Of a stretch of DNA of 64,000 nucleotides, positions 45,717-57,697 are shown piece by piece. This DNA is from Gordius sp. MW1 (lineage: Eukaryota; Nematomorpha; Gordioida; Gordea; Gordiidae). The stretch's first letter is position 1; every line of letters begins with the position of its first letter. Position numbers and translations under genes: made by a program. The stretch is from the NCBI GenBank assembly GCA_964036665.1, contig OZ038531.1, positions 20,500,324-20,564,323 of the forward strand, given 5' to 3'. The notes beneath the pieces were generated by a model, which was not told where the DNA came from, did not search any database, and worked only from the letters and a program-made list of their open reading frames with translations.

Positions 45717-46439
45717 TTTAAAATAGTAGAAGTTATTATGTTATTTATATAGATAATGAAATAATAAAGTTGTGTTTTATGTTTAGAAAATCAATATATT
45801 TCGTCGGTCAGTAGCCAGCGGACGGTCATAAAGTCATATTATCAATGGTATTAACAAAAACAAAATATTAATTTAATGTAAAAAAAAATTAAAAAAAAAG
45901 TTTTTTTTTAGTTTTAAAAAAGGGCTAAATTCTTAAACTACCATCCCGATTCGCTCGAAACTTTACCCGTAGGTGCCCAGGGCGGCCGGGGGTAAAATAA
46001 CCTTTTCAGATTCCTAAAATACCTTTTCATTTTAAAAATATCGGACATTTCCCTGCCACACGTGCGGTGTAATATCTATGACACGTAGAAAAATTTTACT
46101 AATTATATAAACTTACGCGCGCCATCTAATAAAGTACAATTCGTGTTTGAGTTTAATAGTAGATTCAATTTAATTAGAAATAACGGGCTATGATTATACC
46201 TTTGAAGGAGGTTTCGAATTTTGTGTTAGTTTCTATCGATATATTTTATCGTAAATTAGAATCTAATACCTATATTATTTTTTTAAATATTACTTTTTAG
46301 GTTTTCTATGAAATCACAATCTAATTAAATGAAATATATTAACCCAATAAAAAAATATATAAGCATTTATAAGGTTAAAAATATATATTACATAGTTGGC
46401 TGTCTGTTAGACCATCTATAATAAATTTTTAGGTTATAT

Positions 46440-47400
46440 ATAAAATTTGGCCAATGGTCATTTTTTTTCATTGGTAAGCAGCCAGGACACGGTAAAAGTG
46501 GATATAAATTCATAAGTCAAAAAAAACGAAAAAAAAAATTTTCGAATCACATTTTGGCCAATGGTCATTTTTTCCATTGGTGAGCAGCCAGGACACGGTA
46601 AAAGTGGATATAAACTTATAATAGTCAAAAAAAACTAAAAAAAATTTTCGAATCACATTTTGGCCAATGGTCATTTTTTTCCATTGGTCAGCAGCCAGGA
46701 CACGGTAAAAGTGGATATAAATTCATAATAGTCAAAAAAAAACTAAAAAAAAATTTTCGAATTACATTTTGGCCAAATGTCATTTTTTTCCATTGGTCAG
46801 CAGCCAGGACACGGTAAAAGTGGATATAAATTCATAATAGTCAAAAAAAACGAAAAAAAAAATTTCGAATCACATTTTGGCCAATGGTAATTTTTTTCCA
46901 TTGGTCAGCAGCCAACGGACGGCCAAAAAGTCATAATAGCAATGGTAGTAACAGGAACAATCATAATAGTCAAAAAAAACGAAAAAATAAACTCGGATTC
47001 ACATTTTGGCCAATGGTCATTTTTTCATTGGTCAGCAGCCAGCGGACGGCCAAAAAGTCTTATTATCAATGATAGTAACAAGAACAATCATAAGAGTCAA
47101 AAAAAACTCCGGGATTCTAACCCCAAAACTAGTTAAATTGCATAGCAATTACCAAAATTTAAATATAGATATACTTATGCATTAATTTAACGTAGCAATT
47201 AAAACCCGACCCCGCCCGAAAGCGAGGGAGATAGAGATGAGGGGTGGGGCACCTCTTTCTCATGCATTAATTTAAAAAAGCGATAACCTAATATACCCAA
47301 TGCAAATAGATAGGGAGGTAACGGACAACGGACAACGGACGGACGGACGGACACCAAAAAACGAGCCCATAAATTGCATAGCAATTAATATATTCTTTAT
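46440..47400 (+). repeat. Satellite-family block 2
   Basis: About six ~105-115 bp units with 'cacattttggccaatggtca' and 'caggacacggtaaaagtgga', changing to the 'cggacggccaaaaagtc' variant at the right. It then has the 'gaggggtggggcacctcttt' leader and ends at aaattgcatagcaatt (47374-47389). Mirror image of block 1. Confidence 0.8.
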
Positions 47401-50067
47401 ATATATAAATAAGCAAACTTTTTTTGCAACTATTATGACTTTCGCCAGCTGCCCATTTCGTCAGATGGGCTGGATTCATAGGCGGCATTGTGATTTATTT
47501 TTATAGGGAAATTAAAATAAGAATTGGGAGGGGGGGGGCATGAATGCTATTGATAGTATGGGAAACATTTATACTGATTTTTGACTTTTTAGCTTTTAAT
47601 TTTAGACTTATAAAAAACTAATTTCCAATACATTTTAGTGGATATTAAGGCAAAATTCGCTTTCATTTGGGATTCTTGCACTTGGGACTGATAGGAAATC
47701 AGCCTGGTCATTCCTTGACCGTGATCCACATGCAATTTTCACGGGATGACATTTTTTGTTGACTTTTTAGATTGAAACTAACTTGGCATATTTATCGGCG
47801 CCATTGGGCTCAGATGGGAGTATTTAAGTACTTTGTTAATATAAATCATAAAGCAAAGAATTTTTGCTATGAGATGATACCATAATCTAATCGGTTAATC
47901 GTAAACCATTAGATGCTAATTATAGCAGATACATCCAAAGACATTTACACGAATGCCACCTCAAACATTAGTTGAAGAAAAGCTAGATAAGCATAAATTT
48001 AATTAATTATTCCGATGTTTAAATCCCAGGGAATGCATCAAAGGCTCCAATATTTCATATTTTGAAATGGTTAATCTTATTACATTGCTAAATATTAGAT
48101 ATATATACCAAATTTGTCTATAAGTAAAACTTTATTTTTATATACAAACTTTGTATTTTATAAATAAATTTTCAAAATGTATTAATAAAAATTTTTAGTA
48201 TTTGAAGAAACCTGAAAATATTCAAAAAAATTGGAAACATTAATTTTTTAAAATCGAATTTATTCTTATATTAATATTAGACAAATCTCGAATCGAATGT
48301 TTTTTTTGGATTTTGAATGCAGATAGCTTAAATCTTCAAATTTTGTAGATTTTGATTTTACCAAAATAACATAAAATTGCATTTCTTAAATTCATTTTCA
48401 TATATTTTATTTTTAGAGTAAATGGTTTTCATTCAAAAGGATAAAATAATGCTGGGTAATCATTATTATCAAAAAAGTGAATATTTCAATTTAAATGAAA
48501 AAATAAACATATGGTTGTGACATCACTCTAAAAGCGTAGCCAGGATTTTCACGAGGAGGGGGGAAATCTGACAAAAAATTTTCCCCATTTTATTTGTAAT
48601 TAAAAGTAAAAATTAAACAACCAAAAAGTTGGGCTCGCGGCTGGGCTTACTCGGCTAAGGGGTCGGGCAGGCTACAGTTCTAAATTGAGGTTTTTATGTA
48701 GGCCTGGGCGGGCACCATGATGAGATTTTTTATATAGTTTACTATTTTTTTGTCACCTTTCTACTAAAAATTTTAGAATTAGATCAAAATTTTTTGAAAA
48801 TAAGACAAAACTAATTCTTAAAGTTTAAAATTGTCATTTTGGGCCCGGCTGTTCGGACAGCATTAGTGAATTGGGCAATTAAAGGGTTTTAGCTGGCCTT
48901 GGCAGGCAATTTAGTTATCAAACCGTAATGGTTTCCAGCAGAAAATTTTAGACAAATATGATAAATGATAAAAGTATTAATATAATATAGAATGAGGAAC
49001 ATTATAATAATCGCTTAGTTATCTAATTCGGCGGTCTGGTGTTTTCACGGGTACTAAATGTTCTAACATTTTTTTTCCACAGCAATTTTCACAATCATAT
49101 TAGGAAATTTTACAACGCATTTTGTCAAAAATTAAATCACAAAAATTATATGTCTATGTTATGTTTCTAGGTTTTTATAAGGTCTTAAAGTCTTTGATGT
49201 AACTAAACTTTAATATTTTAACCCATTTAAGTTAGTTATTAATTAAAAACAGGGGGAAGGGATTTCCCGTCCCCCCCCCCTCATTTAGGCCACTGCTCTA
49301 AAACTTAATAAAATTTTGCCAGCGTTTGCCCACATAGGTGTTATAAATGTTTGGGACATTCACCTTTAATTTAGTGTATAGAGCTAAATAAGTGAAGAAT
49401 GCTTTCTGTTTTTATTTATGACCGTCTCCTATAGTATTTTGGATTTTACCACCACCACCATTGTAATGCGCTCCAGTTTAAAGACACTACGAGAGAATTT
49501 TGACATTAAAAAGGACGGAGATTCTTTCAAACTACTGAAGAAAAATAAGCTTTTTATGTGTATAAAATTGATTTATTATATCGTGGTACAAAAAGACATT
49601 ACAGAGGCCACCGTTTTAAAATTGCTTATTACCGCATCGATTATTTTAACGGCAAAATTCATGCCATAATGAAAATATTTTTTTAAATTAATACACATCT
49701 TGATAAAATTTTAAATAAAGTGATTTATATTTATGCATTTATTCGATTTAATTTCCAGACATACTCGTGTAAATCCAGGGTTTTTAGGATTCACTTTAAT
49801 ATACGTCATGATCCTCATTGTATATAGTAAGATTTGAAATGTATATATACTAAAAATGAATAATATTGCCACAAATTCCAACAAAATGATAAAACTTAAC
49901 TCATTTTTTTTATTTTTTTTAAATTATTTTACGAAAACAAGGGGCTGGTTAGCAATGAGAATTTTCTGTGAAAAAACAAGTTTTGGATTTAGTGAAGGGT
50001 GCAGCGTTAAACGAGAAAAAGTAAATAGGGTCATAGTAGGCTAAAGTCTTATAAGCACTGGCCTTTT
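47401..50067. other. Gene-free AT-rich stretch
   Basis: A possible MITE (gtagccaggattttc at 48537, G run) and GGCCTGGGCGGGC-like short motifs at 48690-48715 are visible; short ORFs (for example 49418-49669) show no recognisable domain. Confidence 0.45.
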
Positions 50068-50267
50068 NNNNNNNNNNNNNNNNNNNNNNNNNNNNNNNNN
50101 NNNNNNNNNNNNNNNNNNNNNNNNNNNNNNNNNNNNNNNNNNNNNNNNNNNNNNNNNNNNNNNNNNNNNNNNNNNNNNNNNNNNNNNNNNNNNNNNNNNN
50201 NNNNNNNNNNNNNNNNNNNNNNNNNNNNNNNNNNNNNNNNNNNNNNNNNNNNNNNNNNNNNNNNNNN
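50068..50267. other. Assembly gap (200 N)
   Basis: A run of exactly 200 N, a conventional scaffold-join length, so the true distance is unknown. The MULE gene to its right is cut by it. Confidence 0.99.
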
Positions 50268-50280
50268 AAGGTAAATAACT

Positions 50281-50838
50281 ATGATCAAAACATATAATGT
50301 ATCATTAGGTTGTTTTTTTCACTACTATCAATCTCTATACAAAAAAGCTAAGTCAATTGGGTTAGCCATTGACAATAAATTCAATAACGTCATTTATAAA
50401 ATGTTAAGAAGCTTTATGACATTACCTTTTTTAAAAAAAGAAGATGTAAAAACACAATATTTATGTTTGGTAGATGAGTCATAAAATATGAATGACCTTC
50501 TTTTAGACATATACATGGACTATATTGAAGGTACATGGGTCGGTGATAAAGCTAGATCTAAGTATAAAATGTGGGCAAGATTTGAAGAGGAGAATATTGC
50601 CAGAACTTATAATCACACTCAAGGGTTTTATAACAAATTAAAAAATCTAATAAATACTTTATATCCAAACTTATATCAATTTATTGATTACCTTAAAGAT
50701 GAAAGAGAAAATTACTTGAATTTAAATAGAAATAATCAAGGTAAAATTATAAAGCCAAAAACCAAGAAGGATTTTGATAAAGATATATGCACCAGCAATA
50801 TAAAATTCCATTACAAAAACAATGAGAAGACTCCTTAA
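50281..50838 (+). pseudogene. MULE transposase C-terminal fragment
   Basis: Mutator-like transposase tail: LGCFFHYYQSLYKKAKSIGL, then after one in-frame TAA (50482-50484) the same frame continues YIEGTWVG...MWARFEEENIARTYNH, TQGFYNKL and the YPNLYQFIDYLKDE block. These are the conserved C-terminal blocks of animal MULEs associated with FLYWCH proteins. The catalytic part would lie in or beyond the gap. Confidence 0.75.
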
Positions 50839-51133
50839 TATTATTTTTACAAAATAATCTTCCTATAAATAAAAGAGACATTGCAATCATAAATGATTAT
50901 TATATGCATACCAAATATTAAAACCATAAAATCTTCATATCTGAATGCCTTTTATTAGAAATATATTCTAAAAACGTAATTTCATAGAAATAATGTTACT
51001 TTATACCAAATAGTATTTAAAATGTATCCATATCAAAAAACAGATGTAAATTTTAATAAATTTTGATAATTTGTGACGAAATTCGATGCTATTTCTGTGC
51101 TACTTTGACCCGTTTTCTACTACTACTACTACT
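50839..51133. other. Gene-free stretch ending in ACT microsatellite
   Basis: No gene seen; (CTA)n at about 51117-51143 is the target of the next element. Confidence 0.5.
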
Positions 51134-51141
51134 ACTACTAC

Positions 51142-51927
51142 TAGAGCTGTTAAAGTTAATATTCCACAGTAACTAGGTAAGTTACAGTTAATTTCAAAAA
51201 ATATGTAACCAATTACATTTACAGTTACGTTTTTTCAAAAGTAACAAAATACACTTCCAGTTACTTACCTGAAGGAACTAGTTATATTGAAAGTTACCTG
51301 GGTAAATTAAAAAAAATTTAATGTACTTAATTCACATATTAGAATAAAAGTCACAGGATAAAATATGGTGATTCAATTTCAATAAAACGTTATATTCTAT
51401 AACGTCGTCTAATAAGCTTGTCCGCTTTTCACTAAAAATTAGTCCATGACTAAATAGGCTCGAGGGGCGCTGAATGGTAGGGGTACATTAAATTTATGAA
51501 AAGTTTTTCAATTTAGGAAAATAATTATATAAAGATTGAAATATTAAATACATAATGATCAAAATTTAAGTAGGTATTCAGTTAATTCATATTAATGAAA
51601 ATATTATGATACTCGTAATTAATTTTTTCTAATAGGATTGTTCATCCATTTAAATAGTATTTAAGATTTAAATTTGATCCGCGAAGAAAATTTAAATTTA
51701 AAGCGATGGACATAAACTAGACGTATAAATATTTTATTAAATTTAATTTATGATTTTTAAATTTCGAAAAAGTAACTGTAACTTTACGTCAATAGTTATT
51801 GAATTAATGTAACTAACTACAGTTACAGTTCCTCGAAAATAAAAGTAACTGATTACAGTTACTTTTCCGCAGGAAGGGAACTAGTTCCAGGAACTAATTA
51901 CATGTAACTAGTTACTTAACAGCTCTA
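51142..51927. mobile_element. Non-autonomous hAT-type element, 786 bp
   Basis: TIR TAGAGCTGTTAA at both ends; TSD ACTACTAC (51134-51141, 51928-51935), partly ambiguous because it lies in a microsatellite. Subterminal regions are full of GTTAC/GTAAC motifs. Non-coding. Confidence 0.75.
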
Positions 51928-52116
51928 ACTACTACTATTTCCGATTGATTTCACAAGCCCATTATTTGTTGACCAGTGTATTTTTATTTCTTTAGCGACT
52001 CTTATGTCGGGTTTTTCTTTGCCAATAGAAATATCAATGCAATTAAGCAGTCTAAAAATCTTTGATTATTGATTATAAGTATTGTAATCATCTTTTTTAT
52101 CGTTAGAACACATATA

Positions 52117-52589
52117 GTATGGTAGACGATTATCCATGTACCAAAAACTTGACGTCGCGCTACAAATTTTTCATAGCTATTGAGAACAGTTTATCATGTC
52201 CGGCATACATAACGGAGAAATATTGGTACCGACTTAGCAAGCAAGGGCCCATACCAATAGTAGGTGGAACGGATAAGGAAAGTTATGAATTGTGGGCTAT
52301 CCCTAATTCATATATTCACATCGACGATTTTAAAGGACCTACTGCTCTTGCTAAATTCTTGAAGAACTTAGGCAACTCATATGTTCGTTACAAAAAATAT
52401 TTAAAGTGGTCGGAAGGTTGGAGTTGGAAATTTCCCCCACACGACACATGGTTTAAGCTCTGCAATTTGGCAAAAGATTCTTTGGCCACGCCTCAGTTTA
52501 CAGAGACTGATTATGAACTCCAAATCAAAAGGGTAAAATTCTTAACTTGGTGGAACTCTTGTAATCCAAAGTACACTAGTGAAACATAG
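52117..52589 (+). CDS. Alpha-1,3-fucosyltransferase (GT10), last exon
   Basis: C-terminal GDP-fucose-binding half of a Golgi fucosyltransferase that modifies N-glycans. The exon follows an acceptor (acacatatag). Family motifs in the 156 residues from the first ATG (52119): YKFFIAIENSLSC (15-27), YITEKYW (30-36), PIPIVGG (44-50), SYIHIDDF (64-71) and LAKFLKNLG...YKKYLKW. The glutamate in ENS and the TEK motif are intact. The stem and acceptor-binding half are not in view; they may lie left of the hAT insertion or the gap. Codon use is less AT-biased than the flanks and the frame is clean, so probably a live gene end. Confidence 0.8.
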
Positions 52590-52676
52590 TACTTAGCCTG
52601 AATGACTAAATGCAAATGTCCTTGCATCACTGGGATGTTAATTTATAACTTTTTATTAATGTAATTAAAGCTCACT

Positions 52677-52682
52677 AATAAA
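52677..52682 (+). promoter_or_regulatory. Polyadenylation signal AATAAA
   Basis: 88 nt past the fucosyltransferase stop codon; the natural candidate for its 3' end. Confidence 0.5.
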
Positions 52683-52944
52683 ACTTACAACTTCAATTTA
52701 AATATAAAACGGTATTAAAATGTGTGTATTACTTCGCAATTTTTTAGGAAAGTCTCTAGACCCATCACTTTTCTGAGCATTTTGGCTTTTTAAAACATGA
52801 GTACTACATTCCATATATTTCAATTAACTATAAAAATAACTATAATTTTAGGGTTAAAAAAATTTCTAGTATATATTTGGGACATAATCTGGGGTTTTAC
52901 TTAAAGAATTGTTTACTTTTTGAATGTAAAAGTTTTGGGGAACC

Positions 52945-53161
52945 GGTCAAAGGAGCACAGAAAGGAGCGAACCTCGTCATGATTGCTCAGGATGAATTTA
53001 ACATATTGTCTTAGCACAAAATATTTTATATTAACATGTCCTAGTGAAATCATAACAAGTAAATATATGGGTTAGGGTAAGTGTTAGGGCTAGGGTAAGG
53101 GTTAGGGTTATAATAACAAAGTGTGCTCCTTTCCTGATGAGCTCTGATGAGCTCCTTTGAC
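52945..53161. mobile_element. Small MITE with TTAGGG-like core
   Basis: Ends GGTCAAAGGAGC and GCTCCTTTGAC are inverted. The core 53072-53110 is gggttagggtaagtgttagg-like. Confidence 0.5.
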
Positions 53162-53177
53162 AAGATTTGTTATAAAA

Positions 53178-53219
53178 GGTGCCCTATCAACTCGCCGAAA
53201 ACCATCTCGCCGAATTTAC
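53178..53219. mobile_element. Single arm of the GGTGCCC hairpin MITE
   Basis: ggtgccctatcaactcgccg... matches the left arm of 30747-30901; the right arm is missing. Confidence 0.7.
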
Positions 53220-53475
53220 CCTGGGACATTTTGTGTAGGTTGAATTTAACATGTGGCTATAAAATAGTTTATTGGTTGATTTAAGGCGCCATTTTTATAG
53301 TTATAAGAGTAACTTGGAAGAAATAGGTATAATATTAATCAATTTTGTTATGCTACATAAACTTAGAAATTATCCTTTCACAGAGAGGAAAAGCTATATA
53401 TATAAATAGATTTTTATATCATATTGATAAATTAGGCAGTAAGGTTTATTTAAAATGTCACTGAAGAAACTGCAA

Positions 53476-53860
53476 TGGAAGACTTATTTTTCAAGCTAAT
53501 CAATTTTATGTAAAAAAATCATAATCATGAAGACGACAGGGGTGATTATCTAGAAAAATATACTAAGGAATTTTTAAAGAAAGAGGCAAAAGCTACTATA
53601 GCCCAAGCACCAAAATATATTTATCAATCCATTTTACAAAAAATAGTTGAAGACACGCCAGATATTTTTATATATGCTCAGGCCTTACCTAAATATTACT
53701 CTGTTAAACAACTCATAAGACACTACCAGACCAAATGTATACTTAAGAATCCTAAATTTGAGGAAGAGCTAAATTTGCCAAAGAGTATAAAACTATAGAT
53801 GGGGAGACATTTTTATTAGCTTATTATGAAACAAAATTTTAATTTTTTTAACTTATAAAA
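53476..53860 (+). pseudogene. MULE/FLYWCH-type transposase N-terminal fragment
   Basis: Encodes KNHNHEDDRGDY (end of a FLYWCH-like HNH finger), EFLKKEAKATIAQAPKYIYQ and a LPKEYKTIDGETFLLAYY-like block with a frameshift near 53775. This is the region before the catalytic domain in animal MULE transposases. It lies downstream of, and separate from, the C-terminal fragment at 50281. Confidence 0.55.
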
Positions 53861-54320
53861 TAGTTTAATGGGATTCTGAAAAAGTTATCAAAAGGCTGTC
53901 CATTCTTCCTTTATTAAACACATTCCACATTATTATCTTATATGTTTACCATATATATGAATTTATAATCAATAAAACATGATGTAGAAATATATGTGAA
54001 TTGCTTAATAATAATAACAACAAATATAATCAATTAGTTTATAACTTCATCTATTGGTTTCAAACATTTACATACTCTATATCTATTCATGCAAACAAAT
54101 GATTAAATAAAAACACAAGAGTAAGGATATCTGATTTATTGTTTTCACAGCAATAATTTTTTTTAATATTTTTTTCTTTTGACGATTAGGGTTTACTGAA
54201 TGAGCATATAATATATATTTACTGTAGGACTAGATGTTGAGTGAGTATATAACCATAAAATGTGAATGTCATGAATTCTCTTTTGAAATTTAGGATTTGT
54301 TAAAGTCAGATTGTGATATT

Positions 54321-54978
54321 CTTCTTCTTCTTCATCGTTTTAAAGGCCGTTTTCCAGGATCTCCTGGGTTAGCCTGTTTTCCCCTAATGCATTTCCTCCA
54401 TTTTATCCGATCATGCGAATCCTGTTTTGTCAGACCCATTGCTTCCATGTCGGTAGCTAGAACAGAGGCCCATGTTGATTTCGGCCTCCCGCGCGTTTTC
54501 TTTCCAGATACCTCCAGGGAAGTACATCTCTTCACCCAGTCGTCGTCATTCTTCCGCTCCACATGTCCAAACCATCTTAGCCTGTTTTTCCGGATGACCT
54601 CGTTGATTGGCTCGATCCCGGTTCTTTCTCTGAGTCTATTGCTTGTTTTTCTTTCCCGTAGCGACACGTTTGACATCCATCTTATCAAGCGCATTTCTGT
54701 GCTTTCCAATTTGGCTTTATGTATCGACATTAATGGCCACGTTTCGCTTCCATATACAAGACAACTTCTAATACATGCCGCGTAGACTTTACCCTTTAAA
54801 GTGAGTGAAACACCTTTTCCGGTCAAAAGAGGGGGCATTTCTCTAAACTTCTTCCAGGCTTGTCGTATCCTTGCTGTAACTGCCGAGTCAACATTCCCAT
54901 CTGCACTTAAAGAGTCCCCGAGATAGGTAAAGGTGTTAACTTTTCCTAGCGTCTCCCCATTACCGATGTTAAAGTCGG
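54321..54978 (-). mobile_element. 5'-truncated LINE copy with 15-bp TSD
   Basis: 658-bp insertion flanked by TCAGATTGTGATATT (54306-54320) and TCAAATTGTGATATT (54979-54993), one mismatch. The 3' tail on the minus strand is a (GAA)n microsatellite, typical of RTE/CR1-like LINEs. Confidence 0.85.
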
Positions 54979-54982
54979 TCAA
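54332..54982 (-). CDS. LINE reverse-transcriptase C-terminus, open
   Basis: 216 codons without a break: FTYLGDSLSADGNVDSAVTA, RIRQAWKKFREMPPLL, CLVYGSETWPL, LRWFGHVERK and KKTRGRPKSTW. This is the C-terminal domain common to a large animal LINE family. The polymerase core is absent because of 5' truncation; the first codons lie in the flank. An open frame means a young insertion. Confidence 0.8.
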   Translation of the reverse strand: MTDFNIGNGETLGKVNTFTYLGDSLSADGNVDSAVTARIRQAWKKFREMPPLLTGKGVSLTLKGKVYAACIRSCLVYGSETWPLMSIHKAKLESTEMRLIRWMSNVSLRERKTSNRLRERTGIEPINEVIRKNRLRWFGHVERKNDDDWVKRCTSLEVSGKKTRGRPKSTWASVLATDMEAMGLTKQDSHDRIKWRKCIRGKQANPGDPGKRPLKR

Positions 54983-55168
54983 ATTGTGATATTAAAGTTT
55001 AATAATGCATAAGTCTTTTAAAAAATAAATATGATATCTTTTCTTAAAGATTAAAGGATCCATGGCAAATTGTTAAAAGTAAAACATTTAGTTTTTTATT
55101 TATATCAATATACAAAAATCTAAAAAATATTAAATTTTATAATATAAAGGACAATGCTTTGTTTAAGA

Positions 55169-56328
55169 CAGGGTTTCTTTTAGGGGGTAGCCCGGGGGAC
55201 GGGGGGGGGGGGGGGTAGCCCGGGGGGGATTACCCCCCCCCCCCCCCCGGGCAATTTTAAATACCCCCCCCCCTCCTCCCCGGAGAGTTTTGATTGAAGG
55301 AAGCATGAACTCAAGTTCCATCATGAAGTCATAAATTATATTAATAGGCTAAAATTGAAATTCAATAAATTATTTTAATTTGTCAATAAAAAAAATATAA
55401 AATTGGCGAAATTAGATTTTTTTACAAGTGGAAATCATTCATAGACATCATTTTTTTACATCTGTGAACCCTAATTTACAATCTTGAAAGTTACAAATTA
55501 TCTTTAATTAAAAAATATCAATAGGTAAATAAATATAAATAAATGCTTTTAGAATTATTAAATCACTATCTTACTTATAAACTTAAAAAGAATTATTATT
55601 ACTAATAGATACTATTGTTTATTTTTTATTGATATAATATGCTTATTTTGAATTGCAGATGTCTGGTAAATATAAAAGTACTCTTTTCAACTACTTTAGT
55701 AAATAGGAAAAGCCTAATAGAAAATATGGTAAATATGATTTAATTTGCAATAATTTTAATTATGTATGGGTATTTGTGTTTATATAAAATAAGACATGAA
55801 TATGTTTGTTTGTAATAGGTAAAGATGGGACTAAATTAAAAAAAAACTCTTGTTTTATCCCTTACTATGGGAAATTATGGTAAATTTTTAAGCATTAAAT
55901 ATTTTAAATATATATAAGTTAAAGGCAGATATTATTCTGCTTCCAGCAGTGAAATTCACATGAACTCTGAAAGAGGCAAGAAAGATTTTGGTTTTAATAT
56001 AGAAGTATTATATATATTTTCATGTTTTAGGTCAAGATGAAAATTGTAATTCTGCTGGAGTGGGGAAAACTGTCTCTTCTTTTTCTTATGATAAAAATGC
56101 TGGTAATTAAAATTATGCAAGTTGTTTTTATTTTATTAATATATATTGATAAAGATAAGTGTATTGGCAGCTCTACTAATTGCGTCTCTGAAAGTGAAAA
56201 ACATTATATATCACTTATATCACCAATAAAAATCAGTAAATATTATACAAAATGTTAAAAAAAAATTTACCCCCCCCCCCGGAAGTTGAAAATACCCCCC
56301 CGGAGCATTTTTTCTGAAAGAAACCCTG
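55169..56328. mobile_element. hAT-like element with CAGGGTTTCTTT ends
   Basis: Inverted ends CAGGGTTTCTTTT (55169) and AAAGAAACCCTG (ending 56328), each followed by long G or C runs. Internal traces such as MSGKYKSTLFNYFSK (55660) resemble the start of ZMYM/TTF-type hAT proteins. No exact TSD. Confidence 0.55.
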
Positions 56329-56879
56329 AGAGAAATTCTGGGGGTTAGCACAAGTAATCATGTAGAATCACTTCAATTGTAATTTATTAATATATTAAAA
56401 AATATGAACAAAGCTAGCCAAATATTTAATTATATACATATTACAAAAAAACATAATTATAAATGATCAAAAGCTTCCTCTGTATTTTATGCTTCACAAA
56501 ATATTCCAGTACATCTTATTGCTATACCAGGCGGGTAGCCAGGATTTTCTCTGCGGGGGGGGGGGGGGGGGGGGGGGGAATTTCCCCAAAAATTTTATAA
56601 CATTTTTATTTCAACATCAAAATTATAAAATCTGGTATAAAACATAAAGAAAGTCATTATAAATAATTTCATATTATCTTATTTCCAGCGTCATCTGGTA
56701 ATGGCAATTTTAGAGCTATTTTAAGGTACTGTGCTACTACTTAAGTCCTCACTTTCAAAATAAGGTTATGTCAATTTGTAATGACCTAATTGGTGTGCTG
56801 ACTCTTCTACATTAACAATTGTAGTATTATTGTTGTAATGTATTGTAATGATATAACATGTAATATATGAATAAAAAGA
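56329..56879. other. Gene-free stretch with a G-run repeat
   Basis: GTAGCCAGGATTTTC followed by a ~23-G run at 56533-56577, one end of a MITE-like repeat also seen at 48537. Nothing else recognised. Confidence 0.4.
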
Positions 56880-56889
56880 AGATTTTTTA

Positions 56890-57190
56890 CAGTTGGTGAT
56901 ACGACTGGAAGAGGGCTAAGCGACATAATTATAAGGAGCATATAAATTTGTTAAGAGGCCAGGGATATGATGGAGCCTAAAATATGAGTAGAAACCCAAC
57001 GGCATTGTATGTGCATTGCGCTTTACATTCATTAAATTTGGCACTTTCAGATGCCTGTACCCTTCCTACTATACGGAGTTTCATGGGTATGTAATATATA
57101 TTATAATATGAATATAATTTTTAAAAATAGGTATTGTTTCCAAAGTATATGATTTGTTTAAATATTCCAAACGTCATGAAGTTTCTCGAT
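56890..57190 (+). pseudogene. ZMYM/TTF-type hAT transposase fragment
   Basis: Frame-broken match to the hAT catalytic region: RGQGYDGA (56955-56980), NPTALYVHCALHSLNLALSD (56996-57055) and, after a putative intron, GIVSKVYDLFKYSKRHE (57130-57180). Confidence 0.65.
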
Positions 57191-57231
57191 TGAGCATCGA
57201 GTTTTGTATTTTTCGCGTAAATTACATAAAA

Positions 57232-57258
57232 CAGAAGTGGGATCTGAACCCACTTCTG
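57232..57258. other. Perfect 10-bp hairpin next to a PBS-like motif
   Basis: CAGAAGTGGG-ATCTGAA-CCCACTTCTG. On the minus strand it reads into TGGTGTCAGAAGTGGG, which resembles a retroelement primer-binding site. The 160 bp to the left edge of the Gypsy element may be an older LTR end into which that element inserted. Confidence 0.35.
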
Positions 57259-57419
57259 ACACCAATTTCATGTTCCAGCCGCGGAATAAAGGAGAAGAAA
57301 AGATCCGCTGGAACACGATTTAAAAAGGTTTGAAGGGGAATCAGGAATAAATTGGGAGAATTGAGGAGGATAGGGGGATATATTAGGATATGTTGTCAGA
57401 CGGCCGGTGAGGGGAAAAC

Positions 57420-57697
57420 TGTTGAGTCTTGGTTTTGGTGAAACCTTTATTCAAAATACTAAGAGACTACCTTAATAGTACAATTTTTGTATAAATATGT
57501 GATAGTGGGGTGAGACATTTACATAGTGGGGTGATAGTGGAATGAACGCGTTACATAGTGGGGTGATAGTGGAATGAACGCGCTAAAGTAGAATTTGAAT
57601 ATTCTAGTGAAGTCTTATGCTGGCGCTCCGCATAATAGTGGGGTGATACGAGCAAAAGTAGAGTTTAGTCTATAACATCTAATTTGAATACATAACA
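57420..57697 (-). repeat. 3' LTR
   Basis: 278 bp. Contains a ~32-bp internal tandem pair (acatagtggggtgatagtgg...). Confidence 0.93.

Noticed and set aside
50049-50288. ORF spanning the gap
   Set aside because: Made of N positions; not sequence.
54297-54785. 162-residue plus-strand ORF
   Set aside because: Antisense of the LINE RT tail, which has clear family motifs on the minus strand.
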